NCBI RefSeq assembly: GCF_000196235.1
Contig: NC_008538.1
Coordinates: 51,508-115,507, forward strand
Length of the DNA: 64,000 nt
Source of the DNA: Arthrobacter sp. FB24
GTDB taxonomy: Bacteria > Actinomycetota > Actinomycetes > Actinomycetales > Micrococcaceae
Direction: 5' to 3'
Shown here: piece by piece, positions 17,097 to 24,636 of the stretch
Position numbering within the stretch: position 1 is the stretch's first letter
How the letters are laid out: every line of letters begins with the position of its first letter
Made by a program: the position numbers and the translations under genes
The notes under the pieces: generated by a model
What the model saw: only the letters and a program-made list of their open reading frames with translations
The model's database searches: none
Told to the model about the DNA's origin: nothing

Positions 17097-18110
17097 ATGA
17101 ACGACTTCATCAAATTCACCGGCCCGGCCGACGTCCTGGCCTTCATTCCGCACACGCTGGGACAGACCCCCACGGAATCCTTTGTCGCCCTGACCATGCA
17201 GGGCAACAAGATCGGCGCGACCCTGCGGGTGGATGCCCCGTTCGGGCAGGATCCCGTTGGTTACGCCCAAACCATCGTCAGCTACCTGACCGCTGACGAG
17301 GCCGCCACCGGCAGCCTGCTGGTCATCTACACCGACGAGAGCACGACCGACGGCAGCAGCCCCTACGCTGGGCACGTGCAGGCCCTGAGCACCGAACTGG
17401 AAACCGCCGGGATGCCCCTGCAGGACGCATGGCTGGTGACCTCTGAATTGTGGCGGAACTACCACTGCACGGACACCGGCTGCTGCCCCGACCAGCCGCT
17501 GGATGCCATCACCACCAGCAACGGCAACGCCGCCCTGATCTACCGAGGGAGCGCCGTGACCGGCTTCATCGCACCGGCACCCTTCACCGGAGACGAGACG
17601 GCCCGCGAGGCTATCACCGCGCGCAAGCCTGACGGCTGGCCGGAAGACCTCGAAGCCAGCCGTGCTGCCTGGGCCAGGGTGCTGAAGGACCCCAAGAGCC
17701 TAACGACCGAGACCGCGTACCAGCTGGCAGGAGCGTTGCAGCACCCCACCATCCGGGACTACATGATGGGCGACATCGTCCCGCACGCGCCCGAGCAGTT
17801 CACCTCCGTCATGCTGGGTGTGTTCCCCACCCGCCCCGACTGGGCGCGCGTGGACACGGCACAGGAAGTCGCGTTCGAGCTGATGAAAGCCACCCCGGAA
17901 GGGCAGCGCGCCCCCATGTTGTGCCTGATCGGCTGGCTCGAATGGCTCAAAGGACAATCCAGCTTCGCCGCCCGGTACTTCAAGCTCGCCCTGGAGGACA
18001 CCGCCGGGTACCGGCTGGCGGAACTGCTGGACGAACTGGTCAACCGCGGCCTGCTGGCAGACTGCAGCCGGGACCGGAAAAAGGCCTATGACCGCCGCCT
18101 GAAGCGCTAG
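17097..18110 (+). CDS. DUF4192 family protein
   Basis: The N-terminus FTGPADVLAFIPHTLGQTPTES followed by FVALTMQGNKIGATLRVDAP is diagnostic of DUF4192, a family common in actinobacterial chromosomes and plasmids. Length is 337 aa, normal. Later features include HLLVIYTDES, a substrate-like pocket region with cysteines (TDTGCCPDQP), and a helical C-terminal part with tetratricopeptide-like spacing (LIGWLEWLKGQSSFAARYFKLAL). Biochemical function is not established. ATG 17097 follows a strong ribosome binding site at the end of leader copy 2; an upstream extension would run into the leader. A hairpin terminator follows at 18118. Confidence 0.92.
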   Translation: MNDFIKFTGPADVLAFIPHTLGQTPTESFVALTMQGNKIGATLRVDAPFGQDPVGYAQTIVSYLTADEAATGSLLVIYTDESTTDGSSPYAGHVQALSTELETAGMPLQDAWLVTSELWRNYHCTDTGCCPDQPLDAITTSNGNAALIYRGSAVTGFIAPAPFTGDETAREAITARKPDGWPEDLEASRAAWARVLKDPKSLTTETAYQLAGALQHPTIRDYMMGDIVPHAPEQFTSVMLGVFPTRPDWARVDTAQEVAFELMKATPEGQRAPMLCLIGWLEWLKGQSSFAARYFKLALEDTAGYRLAELLDELVNRGLLADCSRDRKKAYDRRLKR

Positions 18111-18117
18111 CTTCGAC

Positions 18118-18152
18118 AGGGCCGGACTCCACTACAAGAAGGGTCCGGCCCT
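18118..18152 (+). terminator. Hairpin terminator after the DUF4192 gene
   Basis: Perfect 9-bp stem, AGGGCCGGA at 18118-18126 with TCCGGCCCT at 18144-18152, eight bases after the stop codon. T-run is weak. Confidence 0.7.
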
Positions 18153-18308
18153 CCCCGCGGGATCTTCGCCAGGTGCGCGGCGGCCTCCCCCGCTTCGCTC
18201 CGCCGGCCGCGTAAACGCTGCGCGGGCGCCGCGACTTCAGCCGGCGCGCAGGAACTGCCGATACTGTGAAAGGACACCGCCGTCCCGTCCAGCCAAGGAG
18301 TCCCGAGC

Positions 18309-18461
18309 GTGGCAGATCAATTCCGCATGACCGAAGACGATACCGTTGCCCCGGACGCGAGCCCCCTTGAAGACATCCTGGAACTGAGCCTGCTCACCGC
18401 AGGCCCAGCCACCGGACCAGTAGACCGGCCAAGGAAAGACCACCGACACTACGAGCAGTAA
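18309..18461 (+). CDS. Small acidic peptide, 50 aa
   Basis: GTG 18309 is preceded by AAGGAG with 9-nt spacing, and the frame runs 50 codons to TAA at 18461. The peptide is acidic at the N-terminus (FRMTEDDTVAPDASPLEDIL) and basic at the end (DRPRKDHRHYEQ). No family recognised. A two-hairpin terminator element begins 28 bp downstream, giving a complete small transcription unit between the DUF4192 and ParB genes. Confidence 0.5.
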   Translation: MADQFRMTEDDTVAPDASPLEDILELSLLTAGPATGPVDRPRKDHRHYEQ

Positions 18462-18488
18462 ACCCAAGCAGCACTGACGCTGCACCAC

Positions 18489-18548
18489 AGATTTCCTTAT
18501 TGCCGAGGGAAATTCAGGAAGCCGGCACGGACAGTGCCGGCCTTCCTT
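18489..18548 (+). terminator. Two-hairpin terminator element, copy B
   Basis: AGATTTCCTTATTGCCGAGGGAAA-like block followed by a GC-rich hairpin (18517-18545, one bulge). Shares CACAGATTTC and CAGGAA context with copy A at 306. Confidence 0.7.
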
Positions 18549-18611
18549 CATGTGCGCAGCATGTAGCTGTGGACCGGGGGAGTGGGTGTTCGCCAGGGCT
18601 CACACCGATAA

Positions 18612-18976
18612 GGGCGTCCGCTGGCGCGGCCGGCTGTTGGGTCCAGTGCCGGCTCCGCAGGGCTCCGCCGTCCCTGGCCCTGTGTTGTCTGCGACGTTTT
18701 TTGGCTGCTGTCCTGACGGATTGTACGTGCCCGTTCCGGCCCGTCTAGCCCCTCCTTCGTCGGGGCCTGCGCCCCGGAAAGTCTTCTCCGGCGCTCCTTC
18801 GTCGCTTATTTCCTCCGAAGATTTTCCGGGTCTTGCCCTCACGGGTAGACGGGCCTGCACGGGCACAGCTCCGCAAGCTTCGCCAGCAGCCAAAACAACG
18901 GGGGGAGAGGGGAGCTGGCCGGTCACCTAAGCCGCCCCACCCACCAACCCTTTCGGCAAAAAAGGAGCCACACCAC
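18612..18976 (+). repeat. Structured leader repeat, copy 3
   Basis: Closing stem TTTTGGCTGCTG at 18699-18710 with 18884-18895. Middle stem 18727-18745 with 18848-18866 pairs at 17 of 19 positions. Inner stem 18773-18791 with 18812-18830. The leader ends at AAAAAAGGAGCCACACCAC before ATG 18977 of parB. Small indels between copies break every reading frame, so the conservation is of nucleic acid, not protein. Confidence 0.85.
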
Positions 18977-20332
18977 ATGAACGCAACACCCACGCTTGAA
19001 ATGCTCGACCCGGCCACGCTGACCGTCGACGTTAACGTCCGTAAGGACGCCGCCCTGACACCCGATTTCATTGCCAGCATCAAAGAACATGGCGTGATGG
19101 AACCGGTGATCGCCCACCGCAAGGACGACGGCACCGTGCACGTGCTGATGGGCCAGCGCCGCACCCGCGCCGCCGTGGAAGCGCAGCGGCCTCTGATCCC
19201 GGTGATGATCATCGACAGCCCCGAGGAAGCCGAACGTATCGTGACTCAGGTGGTGGAAAACATCCAGCGCGCTGAACTGACCGAAGCGGACGAAGCCGAC
19301 GCCTACCACCAACTGTCCCTGATCGGCGTCTCGGCCACCGCGATCGCCAAGAAGACCGGGCGCACCAAGACAACGGTGGAGTCCGCATTGAAGGTCAAGT
19401 CCTCCGACGCGGGAGCCGCCGCCCTGCGCAAAGGATGGACCATCGAAGAGGCGCTAATCATGGCTGAGTTTGAGTCAGATGAAGAGGCCACGGAGGAGCT
19501 CGAATCGGTCATCATGGACGAACCTGACCAGCTTCTGCACGTCGCGCAGCGGCTGCGAGACCGGCGCGAAAGCGCCGCCGCCCTCGCGGCGCTGATCGCC
19601 GACCTGGAAGCCCAGGGCAAGACCATCGTGGAGGATGCCGGACACTACGCCGACGACGACAACCTCTACGTCACCGCCGCCAAACGGGAGGACGGGGAAC
19701 CAGCCACCGAGGACGACGCCAACGCCGTTCTGATCACCACGGACTACCGGGGCCAGCACCGGACCCACTCCGTGATCGCGGGGTGGAAGGAGACGGGCTT
19801 CGCACCGAAGTACGAACGCTACGACGGCGGCCGCCCAGCGCAGAAAGGCCCCATGACCGAGGAGCAAAAGGCCGAGCGCAAAACCCTGATTGAGAACAAT
19901 AAAGCGATGCTGTCCGCGCAGGTGGTACGCCGTGAATTCGTGACCGGCCTGCTGTCGAAGAAGCAGCCACCGAAGGGCTGGCAGTACTTCACCGTCCACG
20001 CGATCACCCACCATCCGGAAACGGCCAGCGGTTACGACGGCGAGGTGGCCGCGGGAATGGTCGGGGCGAAGGTTGACGAGCCGAAGACCTGGGCGTGGAA
20101 CCCGCTCCGCACGCACGTGGCGAAATCCACCGCACGGCCTGAATTCTCCCTGATCGCACTGATCTGCGCGGGGTATGAGAAGACGGTCGCAAAGGACTCG
20201 TGGCGGTCCCCCTCCCAGACTCACAGGGACTACCTGAACCAACTGGTTCTTTGGGGATACAAGGCATCAACTGTTGAACAGCTGATCATCGACAGCGACA
20301 AGCCAGCCGAGGAAGAAATCCAAGCGGCCTAA
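18977..20332 (+). CDS. parB: ParB/RepB/Spo0J family partition protein
   Basis: The N-terminal ParB nuclease-like domain is clear: VDVNVRKDAALTPDFIASI, GVMEPVIAHRKDDG and GQRRTRAAVEAQR, the arginine-rich ParB box, then VVENIQRAELTEADEADAY. A helix-turn-helix follows (SATAIAKKTGRTKTTVESAL). The C-terminal half (about 230-450) is specific to plasmid or conjugative-element ParB-like proteins. Length 451 aa. ATG 18977 follows the shared ribosome binding site at the end of leader copy 3. No parA is present beside it, so it may be an orphan regulator or partition protein. It binds DNA in the cytoplasm, probably with CTP, as the family does. Confidence 0.9.
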   Translation: MNATPTLEMLDPATLTVDVNVRKDAALTPDFIASIKEHGVMEPVIAHRKDDGTVHVLMGQRRTRAAVEAQRPLIPVMIIDSPEEAERIVTQVVENIQRAELTEADEADAYHQLSLIGVSATAIAKKTGRTKTTVESALKVKSSDAGAAALRKGWTIEEALIMAEFESDEEATEELESVIMDEPDQLLHVAQRLRDRRESAAALAALIADLEAQGKTIVEDAGHYADDDNLYVTAAKREDGEPATEDDANAVLITTDYRGQHRTHSVIAGWKETGFAPKYERYDGGRPAQKGPMTEEQKAERKTLIENNKAMLSAQVVRREFVTGLLSKKQPPKGWQYFTVHAITHHPETASGYDGEVAAGMVGAKVDEPKTWAWNPLRTHVAKSTARPEFSLIALICAGYEKTVAKDSWRSPSQTHRDYLNQLVLWGYKASTVEQLIIDSDKPAEEEIQAA

Positions 20333-20339
20333 CTCCAAA

Positions 20340-20372
20340 CCTTGCCGGGCGGAACACCACCGCCCGGCAAGG
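20340..20372 (+). terminator. Hairpin terminator after parB
   Basis: Perfect 13-bp stem, CCTTGCCGGGCGG at 20340-20352 with its complement at 20360-20372, seven bases after the stop. No T-run follows. Confidence 0.75.
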
Positions 20373-20416
20373 CCAGTACCGATCACCACGGCAGGGCCGG
20401 GAACCTCGCAAACGTC

Positions 20417-20472
20417 GGGCGGTCCGCCGCCCGGGGCGAACCACGGCAGCCACTCACCAGCGGCGGACCGCC
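20417..20472. repeat. Inverted repeat GGCGGTCCGCCG, copy 2
   Basis: Arms 20418-20430 and 20460-20472 with a 29-bp spacer; the reverse complement aligns with the element at 16546-16601, including parts of the spacer. The 414 bp between parB and the gene at 20747 hold this, a small GCACCC/GGGTGC hairpin at 20595-20611, and the element at 20627, but no gene. Confidence 0.6.
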
Positions 20473-20626
20473 GTTAGGCGCGGCATGGGCAGAAGCCCAC
20501 CAGGGGTGCCGCGCACACCAACGTGACGGGTACCCGGCGTCGTCCGGTTCGCGGTGTTTTAGGCCGCCGGCAATGCACGGGGTGCCGCACCAGTGCACCC
20601 TTCATGGGTGCGCTAGAGTGAATGAA

Positions 20627-20680
20627 AGATTTCCTTTTGCCGAAGGACAAAAAAGGACCGGAATGTTCCGGTCCTTTTTT
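20627..20680 (+). terminator. Two-hairpin terminator element, copy C
   Basis: AGATTTCCTTTTGCCGAAGGA can form a TCCTT/AAGGA hairpin; it is followed by a perfect 15-bp stem (20649-20663 with 20666-20680) ending in six Ts. It is the best intrinsic terminator of the three copies and faces the leftward gene ending at 20747. Confidence 0.8.
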
Positions 20681-20746
20681 GTGTGCAGCGGCTTTCAGGG
20701 GTGTCAGCGCGGCGGCTTGGGTTTCACAACAGCGTGGGTTTTAGGC

Positions 20747-21055
20747 TCACCCTTCGCTGAAGGATGTGCCGGATTCCTGGGCGGAATCCTGTTCGGATCC
20801 GGCGGAGCGCTTTGCCGTCCGCCGGCGCTTTACCGCCGATGGTTCGAGGCCAAGTTTCTTCAGTTCCTCGGTACTCCATCCATCCCGGGTGGCCTGCACG
20901 TAGGCGCGCTTGTCATCGCGTTCGGCGGCAACAAGCTGGTCCCGCAACTCGGTGATTCGCTGGCGGCTCTTCACCAGGGCAGTGACGGATTCAATGCGGG
21001 AGTCCAGCAGCGCGCGGGCCTGGTTTCGTGTCTGTTCAATGTCGAGGGTAGCCAT
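20747..21055 (-). CDS. Hypothetical helical plasmid protein, 102 aa
   Basis: No named family recognised. Residues 1-60 form an alpha-helical, coiled-coil-like stretch (RALLDSRIESVTALVKSRQR, LRDQLVAAERDDKRAYVQA) followed by DGWSTEELKKLGL and a basic, Ser-rich tail (AVKRRRTAKRS). It resembles small accessory proteins encoded beside mobilization genes. It forms a leftward pair with the HTH gene at 21065, whose stop is 10 bp upstream. Confidence 0.7.
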   Translation of the reverse strand: MATLDIEQTRNQARALLDSRIESVTALVKSRQRITELRDQLVAAERDDKRAYVQATRDGWSTEELKKLGLEPSAVKRRRTAKRSAGSEQDSAQESGTSFSEG

Positions 21056-21064
21056 GGATTCAGC

Positions 21065-21325
21065 CTAACGATCATCCCGACGCCGGCTCCGGCGGACGCG
21101 CCCATCCTGGCATGACATGTCCGAGGCAACCGGAGAATTTTGCGCCAGGAGGTGGGCGTTCAGGGGATCGTTGAACCAGTCCCGCAGATAGTCGTCGGAG
21201 TAGCTGACGGTTCGTGCTGTGAACTGGAAGTATTCGGGCCCGATGCCGCGCCGCCGCCACTGCCGCAGCTGCATCGGGGAAACCCCGTATTGCCTGGCCA
21301 CTTTGGTAGGTGAGATGAGAGCCAA
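21065..21325 (-). CDS. MerR/excisionase-type helix-turn-helix protein, 86 aa
   Basis: The N-terminus SPTKVARQYGVSPMQLRQWR is a winged-helix DNA-binding motif of MerR or excisionase type, followed by RRGIGPEYFQFTARTVSYS and YLRDWFND, the layout of plasmid-borne excisionase-like regulators. It is short, lacks an effector domain, and has a basic C-terminus. It is divergently oriented to mobC with a 422-bp gap and likely binds in that gap to control mobilization or its own transcription. Confidence 0.8.
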   Translation of the reverse strand: MALISPTKVARQYGVSPMQLRQWRRRGIGPEYFQFTARTVSYSDDYLRDWFNDPLNAHLLAQNSPVASDMSCQDGRVRRSRRRDDR

Positions 21326-21747
21326 AACTGTACCTTTCGCTTGCTCTATGCCGCGTTCCTTTCGGCACGCTTGCCGAAACTTGGCCGGTGAAGGAATTGG
21401 CCAGTTGGAGCGGCCGGACCGTGGAATACCGGAGCGGAGCGAGGATATGCCGCGAAAGCCGGCTGCGGAGACTTGCCAAGGAAGGACCGGGCAGTAGCCT
21501 CAACCAGCCGAAACGGAACGACGCAGTCGTTTTGAATAAGTCAGACGCGCAGCGTCCTGCAGGGCAGTGCCCAGGAACCACCCCAAGCGCCAAATGCGGG
21601 CGCGGGTGATTTTCCGGAGCAAGCTATTGGGTTATGTGCCATAACCCGCGTGTTGATCCGCGGCCTGCGGCCCTGGATGCGGCACACTCGTCAGTGTGGC
21701 CCGGAGATTCCGGGTCGCTGCGCTGGGCATTGGGGGAGGGGACCGGG
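21326..21747. other. 422-bp region upstream of mobC, candidate oriT
   Basis: No gene is supported. It contains two perfect hairpins, TTTCGGCA/TGCCGAAA at 21360-21379 and GGGTTAT/ATAACCC at 21629-21647, the second about 100 bp before mobC. Origins of transfer of MobC/relaxase systems usually lie here and carry such an inverted repeat beside the nick site. I could not match a known nick consensus, so the assignment is by position and structure. Confidence 0.45.
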
Positions 21748-22140
21748 ATGACTGAAGAGCCGAAGTCGCCACGCCGGATCTCCCGCCGCCGCCGCGCCAA
21801 CATTGACGGCGACACCCAGTACGTGCGGGTTTCGATGTCGGAGTTCGAACGCGCTCAGTTGAAGGTGCTGGAGGAACGGACCGGGCGCAGCCCGTCGGAG
21901 ATCCTTGTCAGCGCGGCCCTGTACGCGGAGAACTCGGAGTCGCTGGCCGAGCGGCGGGCGATGGCCGTGGAATTCATCGCGGCCCGCCGCTACCTCGCTG
22001 CCCTGTCAAACAACGTCAACCAGCTCGCCCGGCACGCGAACGCCACGGACGAATTCCCGGAAGCAGCCCGCACCGTTTTGACCCGGGTACGGGGGGTTGC
22101 TGACCGCATCAATACGATGCTGGATTCGATGGTGCGCTGA
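21748..22140 (+). CDS. mobC: MobC family relaxosome accessory protein
   Basis: The 130-aa protein has an N-terminal basic ribbon-helix-helix part (RISRRRRANIDGDTQYVRVSM, ERAQLKVLEERTGRSPSEIL) and the MobC signature ARRYLAALSNNVNQLARHAN near residues 75-95. MobC helps the relaxase nick oriT. ATG 21748 has a GGGGAGGGG-type site; a longer frame back to 21634 is not needed. Its stop overlaps the relaxase start (TGATG), showing translational coupling. Confidence 0.9.
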   Translation: MTEEPKSPRRISRRRRANIDGDTQYVRVSMSEFERAQLKVLEERTGRSPSEILVSAALYAENSESLAERRAMAVEFIAARRYLAALSNNVNQLARHANATDEFPEAARTVLTRVRGVADRINTMLDSMVR

Positions 22141-23699
22141 TGATTCCCAACATCACCAAGGGCACCCGCATGCACGGGCTCATCGCATACCTTGCCGGTC
22201 CCGGGCGGACGAACGAGCACACCGATCCGCACCTTGTCGCTGGCTCACCGTCGATCATGGCCTGGCACAACGACGATGAACTGAACGCCGATGCCGCCCA
22301 GGCCATTGCCAAGGAACTGGACCGGGCCAGGAGCGTCCTGGGCGTGGAGATTCCCGGCGGGCATGTCTGGCACTGCTCCCTTTCGCTGCGCGCCGAGGAA
22401 GGCGACCTTACGGACCAAAAGTGGGCTGAGATTGCGCAGGACTTCATGGACGAGATGGGGTTCACCGAAGCCAGCGGACGGGCGCCGGCCCAGTGGGTGG
22501 CGATCCGTCACGGCCACAGCAAAGCCGGGAACGACCACATCCACATCGCTGCCTCCATGGTCCGCGAGGACGGCACGAAGTGGAGCAGCTGGCGGGACTT
22601 CCCCCGGGCGCAACAAGCCGCCCGGGAGCTTGAGAAGAAGTACGGCCTGGAAGAACTTTCACCCACGCATTCCACCCGTGGGCTCCGGCCGGGAGAACGT
22701 GAAGCCTCCGAGCGGCGGGGAGCCCCGGAACCGGAACGCCGGTCCCTGGAACGCAAGGTCCGTGCCTGCGCGACGTCCGCCCAGGATGAGGCCGAATTCA
22801 TTCGACGACTGCGCCGTACCGGTGCCCTTGTCAGGCCGCGGTACGCGTCCGGACGTGACGATGTCGTGGTCGGCTACAGCGTGGCAGAACGTGCCCCCAA
22901 AGGTGGCCGGCCTGTTTGGTTCGGCGGCGGTCACCTCGCCAAAGACCTTGCCCTGCCCAAGCTCCGTGCCGAGTGGCCTGACATCCCACAAGGTGCCGCC
23001 GAGGCGGTCGCAGAATGGCAGGCAGCTGCACGTGGACGCCGCCCGGTCAAGATCGGCCGCGAAGCCCACGAACCGGACCTGCAAATGTGGGAGCAGTACA
23101 GCGACGAAGTTGCCCGGCTCCGCGAAACGCTACGCTCCGTCCCGCTGGACGATCACGCGACCTGGGCGCACGTTTCACGCGAGACATCCGGCGCCTTCGC
23201 AGCCTGGTCCACGGCAACCGAGGCAACGCCCGGACCACTCGCAGCAGCAGCTGACGAGCTGTCCAAGACAGCACAACTGCGGCGCTACCCAGTCCGCCCC
23301 ATCCGCAGCGCAGGACCATCTGCCCGCGGAGCCTCGCTCATGCTCATGGCAGCTTCGATGGGCGGCACCGGAACCGCCGCGCAGGCAATCATGCTGCGCC
23401 AGCTGCTCAACGTCGCCAAGGCCGTCCACGACATGCACAAGGCATCAAATGATCTGCGCAGAGCACGCCAGATCAGCCACATGGTCAAGCACCACCTGAG
23501 CCAGGTCTCTGCCGCACTACCCAGCGTCCCTGCGACCACGCCCACAGCGGATAGCGAAGCTGCCGCCGCGGTACGAGCGAGTGCAGCCGGTCAGGTTTCG
23601 GGTCGGTCCGCGGGCTCCGTGCTGCCGCCGAAATACGTGCAGGCACGCACCCACGCGAGCACCCGAAGCGGGAGTACCCGCCCAGACATTGAGAGATAA
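22140..23699 (+). CDS. mobA: Relaxase/mobilization nuclease
   Basis: 519 aa. The N-terminal relaxase domain has ITKGTRMHGLIAYLAG, WHCSLSLRAEEG with DLTDQKWAEIAQDFMDEMG, and RHGHSKAGNDHIHIAASMV, whose histidines near 124-135 form the metal-binding H-x-H motif. The catalytic tyrosine is expected in the N-terminal 20 residues (Y17). The C-terminal half is Ala/Arg-rich and probably couples to a transfer partner. Function: nicks oriT and pilots the strand during conjugal mobilization. It follows mobC directly. No type IV secretion genes are in the window, so it would need help from another element. Confidence 0.9.
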   Translation: MIPNITKGTRMHGLIAYLAGPGRTNEHTDPHLVAGSPSIMAWHNDDELNADAAQAIAKELDRARSVLGVEIPGGHVWHCSLSLRAEEGDLTDQKWAEIAQDFMDEMGFTEASGRAPAQWVAIRHGHSKAGNDHIHIAASMVREDGTKWSSWRDFPRAQQAARELEKKYGLEELSPTHSTRGLRPGEREASERRGAPEPERRSLERKVRACATSAQDEAEFIRRLRRTGALVRPRYASGRDDVVVGYSVAERAPKGGRPVWFGGGHLAKDLALPKLRAEWPDIPQGAAEAVAEWQAAARGRRPVKIGREAHEPDLQMWEQYSDEVARLRETLRSVPLDDHATWAHVSRETSGAFAAWSTATEATPGPLAAAADELSKTAQLRRYPVRPIRSAGPSARGASLMLMAASMGGTGTAAQAIMLRQLLNVAKAVHDMHKASNDLRRARQISHMVKHHLSQVSAALPSVPATTPTADSEAAAAVRASAAGQVSGRSAGSVLPPKYVQARTHASTRSGSTRPDIER

Positions 23700-23716
23700 C
23701 ACCAAGGAGGGGAACC

Positions 23717-24505
23717 ATGAGCGAATCTGACGGCATTGATGAGGCTCTTGAGGGAATGTCGCGCGTTGGGCTGACTGTCGCCGGCCGGCTCGGTGAGCAG
23801 CTTGCCAGGGCACGCGAGCAAGAGCTGCGTCGTGCCCAAGCGTCCGAGGAACAACAGGCCCGCGAGCTGCAGGCCCGGTTCGATGCGGAGCGGGCAGCCG
23901 CCCGCGCGCAGCTCGCCCCGGTCATGGACAACCGGTGGTGGGACACAGCCAACGGCCGCGACGTCGAAAGGGTCCATCAAGCGGCCACCGCGTGGAAGGA
24001 CCACGACCCGGCGGCGCGCGACGCGGCCGAGGTGATCCGTGACCAGGTGCAGCGCCGCTACGGCTTGGACGTGAACAACCTCGGTGCCAATGAAGCAACG
24101 GTGGCGGAGGCCTTGGCTAAAGCTGAACGGGACCGCGAACAGGCAGAACAGGAACGCCGTTCCGGCCGTGATGAGAACGCCCAGGCCGTGCAGCTGCTGG
24201 CCGAGGCCGACCGGGAAGATCGCAACCGCGAACGAGACGTCACCGAAGAGAACCAGCACCCTGAAGCGCTACGCGAAGAGGCGGGCATCAAATACGACTC
24301 AGCCGAACGTCGCCAGGAATTAGCAGCCAGCCTGGAAGGCATGGCCGACCGCGAAGCCGTACAGGCACGGCTCAGCGCCGATCAAGACCAAGGCACGCCA
24401 GCCAGTGCGGCAGTGGCAAAGACAACAGGGCGGAGCCCGAAGGCCCGCAAGACACGCGGAGCCAACGGCCAGACCAAGCTTCTGCAGAAAGGCATGAGCC
24501 GGTAG
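23717..24505 (+). CDS. Coiled-coil mobilization-associated protein, 262 aa
   Basis: The protein is almost entirely helical and charged (LARAREQELRRAQASEEQQA, LAKAERDREQAEQERRSG), with a short globular patch near residues 75-95 (MDNRWWDTANGRDVERVHQA). Proteins like this are encoded after the relaxase in Arthrobacter-type plasmids; MobB-like assistance in relaxosome assembly is possible. CAAGGAGGGGAACC precedes ATG. It ends the mob operon; no terminator is obvious. Confidence 0.75.
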   Translation: MSESDGIDEALEGMSRVGLTVAGRLGEQLARAREQELRRAQASEEQQARELQARFDAERAAARAQLAPVMDNRWWDTANGRDVERVHQAATAWKDHDPAARDAAEVIRDQVQRRYGLDVNNLGANEATVAEALAKAERDREQAEQERRSGRDENAQAVQLLAEADREDRNRERDVTEENQHPEALREEAGIKYDSAERRQELAASLEGMADREAVQARLSADQDQGTPASAAVAKTTGRSPKARKTRGANGQTKLLQKGMSR

Positions 24506-24636
24506 AACACCCGATCAGCGAGCTTCGTGTCGAACTGCGCTGTTGGGTGACTGAACTTAGCTAGATCTCTGAACCTAGCTACTTCGCTGGGCACGTCGTA
24601 CTCGGCATTGTCAGAGGCATCGGCTATATTCCGCGC

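Noticed and set aside
15276..18930. Frames inside the leader repeats (VRWRGRLLG...)
   Set aside because: Indels between copies shift the frames, so conservation is of nucleic acid structure, not of protein.
15235..18976. Leader repeats as miniature transposons
   Set aside because: Similarity runs past the inverted repeats to the ribosome binding site and start codon, which fits duplicated leaders better than inserted elements.
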